NCBI GenBank assembly: GCA_902702965.1 | Contig: CACRXP010000140.1 | Location: forward strand, 995,450 to 1,059,449 | Direction: 5' to 3' | From: Spirometra erinaceieuropaei | Taxonomy: Eukaryota > Platyhelminthes > Cestoda > Diphyllobothriidea > Diphyllobothriidae | Length of the DNA stretch: 64,000 nt | Part shown: positions 33,243 to 44,475 of the stretch, one piece after another | Layout: every line of letters starts with the position of its first letter | Position numbering within the stretch: position 1 is the first letter of the stretch | The notes under the pieces: generated by a model | What the model saw: the letters and a program-made list of their open reading frames with translations, nothing else | Database searches by the model: none | What the model was told of the DNA's origin: nothing | Translations under genes and position numbers: made by a program

Positions 33243-34082
33243 TTTAGAGCTGTTTTAGAGCTGATTTCTGTGTATTCAGCCGAAAACAACCTTTCAACGA
33301 TTCCTTCTCATCACGTTATTTACTATAGCCTCTGGATCTGTGACCATAGGCTCTTACTTAGATGCAGTTAGATAAAATAAATGCAAAACTTGTCAGCTAA
33401 TATAGCCCTGAATAAATCATTACCATTTAAACGGACTTTAGATTTAAAACTACAATTGATTGAAATATTTTTAACCGTAATGATAATGTAGATATAGCGT
33501 CACTGTTTGAACAAATTATAACGCAGACCTCTTTGTCAACTGGGATAAATCACCAATGATCTGTAAACTCCTTTATAATGCGTTTAAGGTGGTTTCGCAA
33601 CAGTCAGAGTGTAGGCGACTGTGCTCCTCTGGTCGTTGCGACAACGATAGGACAAAAAGAATAAAGAGTGTCCATCTATTTTTATATCCTGATTTTGCTA
33701 ACAATAAAAGACTTAAGTGCACAAAAAGACTGCATATTTAAAGGTGTTTTGCAGCAGCAACAGAGAAAAGTTTGTTCGTGGTTAGACGATTAGAGTGACA
33801 GTGAGTTATCGGCAAGATCCGGCAAGGTCTTCTAATCATGAGCATATGACGGGTGGTAACGCCGGAGCCCAGAACCTCTAGGACGAAAATGTGACATCTT
33901 TCTACTCTTATATTGCACGGCTGAAATGCAGACAGAGAATTATTCAGAAGACAAAGTGACAAGTGAACGTTGTCCTTGATGACTTCTCTTCCGGCCAGGA
34001 CATTTATATGAGAACGGAGTACAGGGATTGAACAATTGATCAAAGTTGTTTTTGAAATACAGGATAGGCAAGGGCGGAAGGG
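33243..34082. other. no recognisable gene
   Basis: It starts with a tandem GTTTTAGAGCT pair at 33240-33262. The frames at 33556-33741 (plus) and 33738-34043 (minus) show no domain. Confidence 0.4.
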
Positions 34083-34605
34083 CGCAGAAAGTTGTTTTTG
34101 GTTAGTCAGCCTTTGACCACGATAAGCGCGGAGCCTGAATGAGGTTCCTCTGGACGCATGGGATCCGACTTCGTATCCTAATGGTGGTCGCTTCTGCTGT
34201 TGCTAACAGGCACTGGACAAGCAGCTCAGGGTACCCAGAGAGGGCCTTATAAATTCCACGGAATGCTTCAGCGGGGTCTATACGAAGCCCTGAATCGACT
34301 GCATGAGCAAGGATGGCACTGTTTATTCTCCTAGTTTTGCCTTTTGCCAGCCATGCGGGGAGGTGGTCTGGTATTTTGTGGGCATCCTGTGGACTCCACT
34401 GACGCATATCGTGAGATGTATAAGGTCCCATCGAGTAACCCTAAGCTACTTGGCCAGTGCCTGTTAGCAACAGCAGAAGCGACCACCATCGGGTTACGGA
34501 AATCGACCCTATGGGCCCAGAAGAACCTCATTCAGGCCTAGCCCTTAACATTATAAAAGGTTGGCCAACCACATACAACTTTCTGCGCTCTTCCGTCCTT
34601 TCCTG
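34083..34605. pseudogene. head-to-head pair of family E retroelement fragments
   Basis: The left copy (34083-34370, minus) reads HLPAWLAKGKTRRINSAILA, HAVDSGLRIDPAEAFRGIYK and LLATAEATTIRI, and is open for 109 codons (34431-34102). The right copy (34371-34605, plus) carries the same DNA inverted: GGTCGCTTCTGCTGTTGCTA at 34186 against TAGCAACAGCAGAAGCGACC at 34466. Both end in CGCAGAAAGTTG or its inverse. Each copy lacks the opposite terminus, so two truncated insertions met at about 34370, or one was inverted. Confidence 0.7.
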
Positions 34606-34663
34606 GCCCGGAATTTAAAAACTAAATTTTATCGATTTTTTCAATCAGTGTACCCCGTTCCCA

Positions 34664-35633
34664 TATACAGTAGGTGAGCTAACTCATGAAATTTAAACCA
34701 AATTCCAAAATGCGTTTTCGTCTCGAAAGGATTAATTAAGTAGCGTTGTAAAACTAGTCAGCCTGCAACATAATTCGATAAAATTTCAGTTACCTCAAGA
34801 TGCCGGCTTTCGAACGAACTTCCTTCCGGCTGCATGCTAACACTACACTACAAAAAATGACTACATAAGAAGCATGCATTTTTCTCATTGATTTTCGATG
34901 CCCCTATAAGTTCAATTATATTTCATTGAAAGACGCGTAAAAATATTCATTCTTTTGTTCATTCAGTAGAAACGGAAGTATTTTTTCAATTGTTTACTGG
35001 AAAAAAGATATAATTCGGTCTTTGAATCCGACCTGTCGTTTCACTTGCATACGGGGTTTCCAAACTACAAGACGCATATATTCCGCTTACGAAAAACCAT
35101 ACATTTATCTACGGTATTAAGAGAAGACCATCTGAGGTTCATAAAATGTAGCAGTGAATTTAAGGCATATTGCAACCTTTACAAGCAACATTAGTAGATG
35201 CAGAGACATGATGTTTTGTGAACAAGTATCCAACAATGTTAAAAAATCTCATATTTATAAAACTTTTTAGAACTGAATTATACGCTTCCTTCGAGGATAA
35301 AATTGGAAGACCACGTCCGTTTCTACCAAATGAGCAAAAGAATGAATAGTCTTATGTGCGATTTCCATGGACTATAATTAAACTTTTAGGGGCATCGAAA
35401 ATCAATGAGAAAAATTCATGCTTCTTATGTTGTCATTTTTTGAAAAGTGTTGTTTTTGCATGCAGCCGGATGGAAGCTCGTTCGTAAGTTGGCGTCCCGA
35501 GGTAACTGAAATATTATAGAAGTATTTTACAGGCTGACTTTTTTTACAACGCTACTTAATTTATCTTTTCGGAACGAAAACACATTTCGGGATTTCTGTT
35601 GACATTTCATGCGTTAATCCACCTACTGTACTG
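34664..35633. repeat. FB1 foldback element (complete, GCTAACTCATG subfamily)
   Basis: It begins TATACAGTAGGTGAGCTAAC and ends in its approximate inverse near TTAATCCACCTACTGTA. The arms (34664-34985 and 35310-35633) share ATGCCGGCTTTCGAACGAAC and mirror, and AAGCATGCATTTTTCTCATT and mirror. The centre contains CCGACCTGTCGTTTCACTTG, a block conserved in other copies and usable to orient the element. No coding capacity is visible. Confidence 0.9.
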
Positions 35634-37193
35634 TAACTGTATCGGCCTGAAGAGAAGTTATCGAATGCAGCGTTTGCTCGCCGCTGGGACTTCTGAATAT
35701 TGCTATGAAGATTTTCACAACTCTTAGACAGGGGATTACTTAAAAACAGACGATGGACTAACTTTACCCAAATCCTTCGGATCCTATATTTTCGGAATGA
35801 AATCAAGGATCCTTGGATCTTTTCCAAAATGATGCCAAAACTTCTTCCGGGATTTTTCCGAACAGCTAGCGATTTTCAAAAAGAAATTGCTGTATCGAGA
35901 AACTGCATTCATCGATCAGGTTACCGGAGAAGCCTGCCCTTTGCTCTGGGTTTCAACTTAGATACCGAGCAGACAGACTAGAGGCGCATTTGGGAAATGT
36001 GGTACTGACAAATATAGGGGAGACAGATATTGCCACCTCAAGCTTTTTAGGTGTCCTCAGCCGGTCTTACCCAACTTAAGCTTAAGGCGTCTTCGAGGGT
36101 AGAACTCGGGCGTTGGTTAATCCAACAATCCAAGTATTGAGCCACGGGCTTGTTGTCCTATCAGTCGTGGTATGGCGTATTAACTAGGGCAGAGCGTTGG
36201 ACCAGTTAACTCCTAATGATCAAAAGAACCCGCGTAGGCTTTCCAAACAACCTGGGTTTGAGTAAGGCTAGTGGACGATGGCTAGCACGCCTAAGATGGC
36301 CATCGCGGTTAGAACCTTCTTCGTGGGTGCCCCCTTATCTGTGAAATAATGCATGTTTGGGTAGGCCAGCAAGGAATACTTTCGCCCACTGCCTTAAAAA
36401 CCCGATCAAAAATAAACATAGACGGTGCTCGACAAGTCCTTGACAGTCGCATGTCGGGCTGATACACGCTTTAACTGAGGGGATATAACTGGTCCCTGGC
36501 TCAGCGTTTCCCATGCATCGTGCTGAAGCCTCCGGGTTGTGTGTCCCTTATCCAAGCCCTGACACTTTGTTCAGGTAGTATATCAAAAACCTTCCCGCAA
36601 CTCAAGAGGAGGAAGTTGCCTTCTCCTCCGAAGCAATTGCCGTCGCAGATGAATACTACATGGAGAATTAATCATTACAGATGAGTCTTTCTTTCGTTAC
36701 CACCCATAATCAATGTGCCTTTCGCTGAAAGACAACGAACAACGAGTTCATGCTACTGTGGAAACTGAGGTAGTCACCTGTTTCGTGCTCATTTCTGCAA
36801 ATTGTCAACACCTTAGGGCTGACGAATATGACCATGTGAATAAGGCTTGGAGGGACAATCAAACATTTTCCCCCGCCTACCACGAAGTACTTTCTGATGA
36901 CGAAATTAGGTTAGCATACTATCCAGTGCTCCATGTTTCTCGGCTTGATGGTAGATCTAAGAATTAAATTTGGACCGTGGGTCTTAGTGGATAGACCTTA
37001 TGTCCTGCCATCAAAGCATGATTTTGCAGTCATCGGAATTTTTATTTTAAAAACGACAAAGCAGTGCTTTGTCATTAAAATGCCTTCATCCTTAGTCTCG
37101 TGTTGCTGTTCCCTATAGAATTTCTTTAAATGGCCTATGCACCAACCGTACCAAAATCCGTCCTTGTTTTCAATAGCCTAATAAATAAGCTGG
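35634..37193. other. unassigned DNA with a tRNA-like fragment
   Basis: On the minus strand, 36152-36099 reads CCGTGGCTCAATACTTGG (A-box-like) to CCCGAGTTCTACCC (B-box-like), next to GGACAACAAG, as in the M1 element (8013-8022). It is therefore likely a diverged M1-type fragment. The plus frames at 36713-37118 have no recognised domain. Confidence 0.4.
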
Positions 37194-37529
37194 CATGTAC
37201 AGTAGGTGATTAACTCATGAAAACTCGACAGAAATTCCGGAATGTGTTTTCGCTCCGAAAAAAGAAATTAAAAGGGTTGCAAAAATATCCTCATGCAGCA
37301 TAATTCTATAATAATTCAATAACCATAGGACGCCGGCTTTCAAAATACGTCTTTTGGGCTCCATTCAAAAACCGTACCCCGTAAAAGATGGCTACTTAAG
37401 TAGCATGCTTTCGTTCCAGTGATTTTCGATGCCCTCAAAAACGCGATTATATGTATTAGAAAACTTGCAAAAACTATTCATTCTTTTGCTCATTCAGTAG
37501 CAAATTACGTCTTCTGCCTGTAAAACCCA
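37194..37529 (+). repeat. FB1 left arm, solo
   Basis: CATGTACAGTAGGTGATTAA then AACTCATGAAAACTCGACAG to CATTCTTTTGCTCATTCAGT. Only one arm is present and it ends directly at the start of the next FB1 copy, so it may be a remnant of an older insertion or of a tandem event. Confidence 0.75.
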
Positions 37530-38532
37530 GCATACGGTAGGTGGGCTAACTCATGAAATATCAACCGAAATTCCGAAATGCGTCTTCATTTCTGAAAGAA
37601 TAATTAAATAGGGTTGTAAAACTAGTCCGCCTGCAACATAATTCTATATCATTTTAATTAGCGCAGATGCCGGCTTTTGAACGAACTTCCTTCCTGCTGC
37701 ATGCAATAACTATATTCTACAAAAAATGACTACTTAAATAGAAGCACTTTTTGCATTAATTTTTGATGCCCTTAAAAATTTAATAATATTTCATAGAAGA
37801 CATGCGTAAAAATATTAAGTATTTTGCTTATTTGGTAGACAATTACGTTTTCTTCCAATTTTATACTCCAAGGAAGGGTATAATTCGGTTTTAAAAAAGT
37901 TTCTAATTGTGCGGTTTCTTAATACCGTCAAATGGCCGTTCATAAAACGCCATATCTCTGCATTTACAATGTGGTTTGCAAAGTTAGCAATATGGCTCAT
38001 ACCCACTGCTTATTTTATAAACCCCATATAGTGTCCCCTTAATACCGTGGAGAAACGTATGGTTTTCCGTACACGGAAAATTTACGGTCCGTAGTTTGGA
38101 AACCCTGAATGCAGGTCTAACGGCAGGTCGGGTTCAAAATTATCCGGGAATAAGAAAAGTTTTTTAAAACCAAATTATGCTCTTCTTTCGAGGACAAAAT
38201 TGAAAGAAGGCGTAATTGACTACAGAGTGAGCAAAAAATTAATATTTATATGCATGTGCTCCATGAAATATAATTGAATCTTCAAGAACATCAAAAATAA
38301 ACGAGGAAAACACACGCTAGATAAGTAGTCATTTTTTACAAAATATGGTCTCTGCATGCAGCCGAAAAGAGGCTCTTTCATAAACCGACATCCTGAAGTA
38401 ACGGAATTGTTGTAGAATTATGCTACAGGATAACTCATTTTACAAGCCTATTTAATTAATCTTTTTTTTAAAACGGAGACAAATTTCCCAATTTTGGTCG
38501 AAATTTCATGAGTTAGCCCACCTACTGTATAT
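37530..38532. repeat. FB1 foldback element (complete)
   Basis: Left end CATACGGTAGGTGGGCTAAC; right end TTTCATGAGTTAGCCCACCT then ACTGTATA. The centre (about 38050-38140) carries the conserved GACCTGCCG/TACGGAAAAC block in the orientation opposite to the copies at 34664, 45597 and 52955, so this copy is inserted the other way round. Confidence 0.9.
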
Positions 38533-38734
38533 CATTGCGCAGATGTGGCTTCGTGAGTACATAATTTGAAGACGCAATGGACACTTTGCCAGTCGTTTAT
38601 CAGGTAATTTAAAAAGTGACAGGGCCAATGCATTGCGCATACTATTATGAAACCAAGCGCACATAGCAAAAGTGATCCAAAAGTAAGCAGTCATGCGACC
38701 AGTTTTGCTTGCTGCAGAACGTGTATCCAGAAGA

Positions 38735-39385
38735 TCTGTTAACACATAAAATGTTAGCCAAAAATTCGAAATGCGTTTCCGACTAAAAAAGATGACACAA
38801 GTAGGACCGTAAAATAAATTGAAGCACAGCACAATTCCAAAATAATTCGGTAACTTCGGGACGTTGGCTCTTGAGGAACCTCTTTCCGGCCGCCTGCAAA
38901 GACTACTTTCTGTAAAATGATTATTTAAATAGCATAAATCTTTTCATTGAATTTTGGTGCCCTTATAAATTCAAATATATTTCATAGAAAATGGGCCTAA
39001 AAATATAAATTTCCTTACCCATTTGGAAGAAAATTACATCTTTTGAAATTTGCTGCTTGAAGATATAGTATAATTTGATTTTAGAAAGCTCTTTATAATG
39101 AGACTTCTCAAGACCGTGATATTCCGGCTTATAAAAATCGTGTCTCTACCTTTACTAATGTTGCTGCAAAGTTTACAATATGGCCCAAATACACTGCTAG
39201 ACTTTTATACACCCCCTATAGTCTGCTCTTAGTGGCGTATGAAATGTATAATTTTCCGTACACGTAAAATTTACAGCCTGCCGTTTGCAAACGCCGAACG
39301 CAAGAGTAACGTCAGTTCGGCGCAAAACTAGTCGGGCATCGGAAAAGTTTTTGTCAATACCAAATTATTCCTTTCCTTTAGATAA
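38735..39385 (-). repeat. FB1 partial copy (one arm plus centre)
   Basis: AACACATAAAATGTTAGCCA and AAATGCGTTTCCGACT mark the arm. The centre (TTTTCCGTACACGTAAAATT, 39250) is in the same orientation as in 37530-38532. The second arm is absent after about 39385. Confidence 0.65.
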
Positions 39386-42303
39386 ACGATTTTTCTGAAT
39401 AAGAGAATATCTGTTGGCAGGCCCTCAAGCAATAAGGCTTCATGTTGGCAACGGACGACCCGTTGCCTGCGGAAGAATTTTCCGAGTGTACAGTGGTAGG
39501 ATAAACGCTTTTGGGAACAACCTTGCGTAACTCGTTCTTTCAGCAAACGCAGAATACTGAGAGCATTTTCGTTGGCGATAAACTGAGAAAAGCGAAAAGC
39601 TGAGATGTCAAGCGCACTTTGCGATCTAATGGCTTCCACCGTTACCAAAATGGGCGCATTAAGCGTAGAGGAGAAAAACTCCTTTCATGTGACAATGGCG
39701 TGCATGCGGTTAAGTACATCTCAACGTTTGTGTTATTATCCACCCTCCGGACTATGGTTTAAAGAAAAGGGTTATTTTAACAGCCTTTCTAGCCGAGGAA
39801 AGCAAGTAAAACCATTTTGATCCGCATACGGCGATGTTGAGAGAGCTTACTGTGTTGATTTTACTGTCGTTTGCATGAAATTCGTGTTTCAGGTGATAAT
39901 TGCTTTCCTAGAATGCAAATACATACGGAAGTAGGTGGGAGGTGCTGCATTCGAGTAAATTATTGTCAAACCTCCTGTACATGTTTCACACATTAAATAA
40001 AGACTAAGATTACGTAAATTGCTCAGCCATTGGTTCGCGAGTCCGCAGACCCAAAGCAGTGTCGCATTACAAAACATGGAATTATTTGTGACCGAAAATC
40101 CTGACCATATCGTTAGACCGAGTTAAAACTTTTTCGGCTGCATTTCACACACATGATGAGAGGAAATATGTAGTGACCTGACACTACGCCATGCAGATGG
40201 ACTAAGAATTTTATCAGGGTTTTAAAGGTTATAATGGTTTAAATGGTTAGAAGTTAATCGGAGAGATGGAACTGTTGAAGATATATTATATAAAGTCTCC
40301 TGTACACCTATTTTAGATGAATAATCCTCAGCCGCTTTAAAGGCTTATGGAGCTTTAACATATACATTCGGAGTAATAAAAATGTCTGTGTTAATTATAG
40401 GAACTGTAAAAAAACTAACAGATTTTCTTTTCAGGTCTCTTTTGCTTAAATGGGGCGGTGTCTACCAGAAAACACAGTCTTGTCCTATAAATGGACATTA
40501 GCCTACACACAACAAAGCGACAAACAAAATTAAAGTTGGTGCTATACAGCAGCTCCGAAGAAACATTCTAGCAGACATCAGAGCCAGAATTAACATTAAA
40601 CTGAGGATGCGGATGATGGTGGTCTCGGTAACACTTTTCTTCTACGCGGTGACAGCGAATGCACTCAAAAAGGCAGAGCTCGTGAGCCGCCTTCACTCGA
40701 ATTGTCAAAAATATGAAGATTAAAGTGCCATGGACAGATTTTTACAACTGAGTTTCCAAATCCCATTGTTGTATGTATTGTTTTTATAATTTTAAAGCCA
40801 GCTAAACTATAACAGCGATCGTCCTACCTGAAAACAATTGAGAAAAGCCTTCAAAAGACTGTCCATGGGACTGCAACTAGACTAGGAGGTTAAACGGACC
40901 GTCCTCAGAACACACTGAAGGAGGTTGGGAAGGCCTTGAGATTTATCCGGAAAGTTTTCTCGCAGGATCAGCAGCCAGGAGGACCTGACTTAAGTAGTTA
41001 AGACATGTTCTTCAAGGCAAAAAGGAATGCAGGCACCTAAGAAAAAGGCCAAATACGCACATTGTGGGAATGCCGTGAATCATCGTTGCGGCTTTTCACA
41101 TTCCCCAACAGGCCTTGACGGGCAGGTACGCATTCATCTTATTTTAAGTGGCACCTATAAACCTTGCTATCAGCCGGAACAAAACAGAACCAAAAGCTAA
41201 CCCCATCTGTTGTCACGGAGGCCACAGGTTGTGACCCGTAGTAAACCTGCGTGTGAACGGGTTGTGAGACCGTGTCCGATGGACTCATATGACACCCATG
41301 CCAACTTCCGGTTGCATTGGTATTGTCTTGTCATCGGAGCCAAGAAAAAGGAAAAGGGAGTGGGGTAGATCATACGCAAGTCTGCTTTTCTGTAAACTAA
41401 TTCACCTGCCAGTCGCCGATGTTGTATCCACTCCTCGGAGGCATTCGATTGACGTCGTCGTTCGCGTGAGTCTCCGACCTTCACGTCCTTTGCATGGCAG
41501 TAGTTCATGCGGACCCAGAGTCACCGAGTGATACATGCATTAGACCACTGTGGTCACCATGGAAGCCTGAAGCCATCATTAAGCACTAGAATTGGCCACT
41601 GTTGGCCATGAAGAGCGATCTGTCGTGTTACATGCAACCTAAGACAACTGGGTTCCTACTGGGTGACCAGGATACCGAATGGGCAGCGAAAACATCTCCA
41701 AAAATACGTAGGCCGGCAACATTGCGCGCTGCTAGTAGAATCAAAATAGAGCTTATATAGCCGTAAAACCAGCCTTAAGGACTTACAGTTCCCACAAGAA
41801 TCTTTATGTGCGAAATTGCTGTTCACTAAAAGTGTTCTGTAGGCAGAGGCACAGTAAACGTGTAAAGACGGAAAGTAAAAGCATTGTACTGGTGGTTGTT
41901 AATATTGTAGCTCATGCTGCGTTTTCAATTTATGTCTTGAATGACGTTAGTAATAAGCTGAGTAAATTGTATACAACATCATCCATGTGGAGGCGTTTCC
42001 GACCATTGGCACGGATCAATAACATGACAAAGCCAGAAATTGGATAACGTGATCACTTCACTTTACTTGGCAAATTTAATTGTTTCGGATGTTTAAACGC
42101 CATTTGTTCACAATACGTTTGACTTTAAATTCCACCAACTCGGTGAAAACAACAGTTTTTAGTGAAACTTTGACGTCCTTTAACTCAGTTATAAACAGCA
42201 ATTTTGCCCAATATAATCGATCGATTATTTTTCCATAATGGCCAGCCCATTATTTTGACTGAAAATGTTGAATTTATAGATGTGTTGGCAGACTTTTAAT
42301 AAT
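39386..42303. other. 2.9 kb without a recognised gene
   Basis: Domain-free frames occur at 39328-39648 (minus), 39605-39820 (plus) and 41197-41508 (minus, opposite a plus frame at 41289-41531). The GC-richer part 41170-41700 has words typical of dispersed repeats (ACCACTGTGGTCACCATGG) but no second copy in this window. Confidence 0.4.
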
Positions 42304-42484
42304 TCACACTGCCCAATTGTGGAAAACTCGCTGCCTCGGTAGGATTCAAACCCACGACAGTAAGTGGAAGGCTTTAGTACAGCCAACGGTCTAACCACCT
42401 GAGCCACGAGGCCCAGCCGGACGACGCCACTTTAATTACAGTTGGCTCCAAAGCGCCGAGTTTTTCAAAGTTAGGTCAATGTGA
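42304..42484. mobile_element. FB2 element, internally deleted (181 bp)
   Basis: It starts TCACACTGCCCAATTGTGG and ends GTTAGGTCAATGTGA, inverse ends of the family. A complete minus-strand tRNA-like segment (42333-42412) is followed by only about 30 bases of body (GACGCCACTTTAATTACAG). Then comes the opposite end GCGCCGAGTTTTTCAAAGTT without its tRNA-like segment. Both termini are kept, which argues that the inverted termini define the mobile unit. Confidence 0.8.
42333..42412 (-). repeat. tRNA-like segment of FB2
   Basis: Minus strand: acceptor GCCTCG with CGAGGC, D arm GGCTCAGGTGGTTAGACC, anticodon arm GGCTGTACTAAAGCC, and B box GGGTTTGAATCC. It has the same fold as at 5723-5801. Confidence 0.7.
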
Positions 42485-42497
42485 ATTATTCAAAATC

Positions 42498-42630
42498 TGG
42501 TACAGGGGACGCTCACCGATCGTTCTTACGGAACTCACTCGTCCCGTTGTAACTTAAGGGCTCTTTTCCGAGCCCAACCAGCAGCCGCACAGCGGCGAAT
42601 GATACAGGCAGAACGTTATTACCGACAACA
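42498..42630 (+). repeat. R3 repeat, copy 2
   Basis: GCTCACCGATCGTTCTTACG, CCAACCAGCAGCCGCACAGC and AGGCAGAACGTTATTACCGA match 8163-8276 in reverse complement and 8045-8085 directly. Here it sits between two FB2 pieces; at 8.2 kb it sits between M1 and FB1. Confidence 0.65.
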
Positions 42631-42664
42631 ACATTCTGCCTATTCGAAATCTGCCAAAACACCT

Positions 42665-42820
42665 ATGAATTACGTGAGCCTGGTAGTCATCTGGTGGATT
42701 CTACGTGAATTACTTGGGAAATCCTGCCTGGACCGTTAACTTACTGTATCAGATTTGGTGGACTCCAGACGTTGCAGTAGGTTGGGCGGGTAACTTGACC
42801 CAAATATGATTAAACTCGCG
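42665..42820 (+). mobile_element. FB2 body fragment without tRNA-like end
   Basis: ATGAATTACGTGAGCCTGG through GTTGGGCGGGTAACTTGACC to ATTAAACTCGCG, then a sharp break into unrelated sequence. It may once have been part of the element at 42304-42484, split by the R3 insertion. Confidence 0.7.
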
Positions 42821-44039
42821 ACCATATCGCTCCCGCTCTATTTCCAAAATGGTAACTTTTGAGGAGCGTGCTGCTCTGGGCTGTGACGCAGCTCGAGATA
42901 GCTATGATTTGTACAGTGTGGCAGTGCTGGCATGACCATCAGCAACGAACTCTGACCATGCGATGCGCAATATTCGCAGAAACGCTTGTGAAACGCCAAA
43001 AAAACAGGCCGCAAAAAGATACTTCAAACAAATAAACTTGCAGATAGGTCGGTTACGATTCTGCATAAATAGCCACGAGAGGTCACACCCCACGTGCAAA
43101 GGGCGGCGGAAAGAATGACTTGTCAGAAGGTCCTTTTTGGCCCGTAGTTACCGGGAGGCGGATCGCAACGTCGTAGGCACCATGTACGGTTGGAGTCGTT
43201 CAATCAGGTTGCTCGTAAGGTCAAGCATATTTCGCCTGATGCACCGCCCCCCGCCCCCTCGTATGAGTTAATCCTCTGGCCAGAACTAGCTTGAGCGGGC
43301 TGGGGTCAATGCACGGTTGGTAACCAGTTTGCATAGAAAGCGATCATTATGCTCGGCTGAGGCTCGGTTCAATGAGAGCGGTTCGCAAGCTTCAATCACT
43401 GTAGATTAAGTGTGAGTCAAATGCATATAAACAACTTGGTGGCAACGATTGCTCGCCTAAACCAACAAATCCAATATCGTTTATAAACCCTCGAAGAAAG
43501 GAGAGCAAGATCTTATTTCGTAGCCGTACCTGTACGAGGTTGGGCTGGGGCTTGTCCACTGCAGGTATGGCTACAAAATAAGATCCGATCGACATGAGTT
43601 AAGAATTGTCTCAGGGTGGACTATGTTATATTCCCCTCAATTCTAGCCTGCAACAATCAACAAATGACCTGTTGTCTTTTTCACCGACTTTTCAGTCGAT
43701 AAAACCAAGAATCGCGTCAAATTGTTGCCATTGTGGTTAAATTCGATCTACCACCCCCCCTCCCCCGGTAGATACACCGTCCAAACACCCACCTGTCGGG
43801 ATGGTCCGTTATCCAATGACAGTATTGAATCGCACTCAAGAGTTGGCTGTCTTCCAGATGCTTATAGACTGAGATTTCTAATGCAATTCTAAACCTGCAG
43901 GTGAGGGAGGCTTTAAGGCAGAACGGAAAAAGCATTCTGTGCACCGTAAACAGATCGGCGGGCTTTCATTCCGCGTCAGTTAATAGCCCCAATCGACTGA
44001 AAATACAAGGACGTGACTTAATTCCAATTTCTTATGGTT
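42821..44039. other. unassigned, partly GC-rich DNA with one strong hairpin
   Basis: It contains homopurine/homopyrimidine runs (CCGCCCCCCGCCCCCTCG at 43247, CCACCCCCCCTCCCCC at 43752) and the inverted repeat 43509-43585. No protein domain is seen in the frames at 42902-43099, 43392-43595 or 43717-43944. Confidence 0.4.
43509..43585. repeat. 24-bp hairpin with 29-nt loop
   Basis: GATCTTATTTCGTAGCCGTA (43509 on) is mirrored by TACAAAATAAGATC ending at 43585. The arms of 24 bases differ at two or three positions, one being a G-U-type change. The loop contains GGTTGGGCTGGGGC. The size would suit a small-RNA precursor or a tiny MITE; neither is shown. Confidence 0.5.
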
Positions 44040-44416
44040 TCATATTGACCCAACTGTGAAAAACTCGGCGCCTCGATGGGATTCGAACCCATGCAGTAAG
44101 GGGGAAGGCTTTAGTACAGCCAACACTCTAACCACATCAATGAATTACGCGAGCCTGGTGGTCATCTGGTGGATTCTAGGTGAAGTACATAGGAAATCCT
44201 GCTTAGGCAGTCAACTTACTGTATCCGATTTGGTGGATTCCAGACGATTCAGTAGGTTGGGTGGGTAAATAAACCCAAATGTGATTAAACTCGCGTCGTT
44301 CGGCGGAGCATCGAGGCTCAGGTGGTTAGAGCGTTAGCGGTACAAAAGTCTTCCCCTCACTGCATGGGTTCGAATCTCACCTATTCGCCTAGTTTGTCAC
44401 GGTTGGGTCAATATGA
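44040..44416. mobile_element. FB2 element, arms unequal (377 bp)
   Basis: It begins TCATATTGACCCAACTGTGA and ends ACGGTTGGGTCAATATGA. The left side is a minus-strand tRNA-like segment cut at about 44136 and joined directly to the plus-strand body (TGAATTACGCGAGCCTGGTG). A plus-strand tRNA-like segment (44308-44388) follows. It lacks the left body arm but keeps both termini, a deletion different from that at 42304. Confidence 0.85.
44308..44388 (+). repeat. tRNA-like segment of FB2, decayed
   Basis: GAGGCTCAGGTGGTTAGAGC keeps the D arm and A box, and GGGTTCGAATC keeps the B box. The acceptor partners (GCATCG and CTATTCGC) no longer pair well and the anticodon loop has changed to GTACAAA. Its minus-strand partner (44070-44136) is truncated in the D arm. 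Confidence 0.6.
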
Positions 44417-44424
44417 ATGTTAAA

Positions 44425-44475
44425 TATATTATTTCGAAATAAAGCGGAATCCTCTCTCCTCCCCTCTTTCTCTCA
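44425..44475 (+). repeat. CR1-like 3' tail next to FB2
   Basis: ATTTCGAAATAAAGCGGAAT then CCTCTCTCC...TTTCTCT matches the 3' end of the CR1-like element at about 19577-19612 (TTTCAAAATAAAGCGAATTC then CTCTCTTTCTCT). It begins about ten bases after the FB2 terminus. Confidence 0.6.

Noticed and set aside
33240..33262. Tandem GTTTTAGAGCT, identical to the start of a known Cas9 crRNA repeat
   Set aside because: Two adjacent 11-base copies with no spacers, in an animal-type genome; coincidence.
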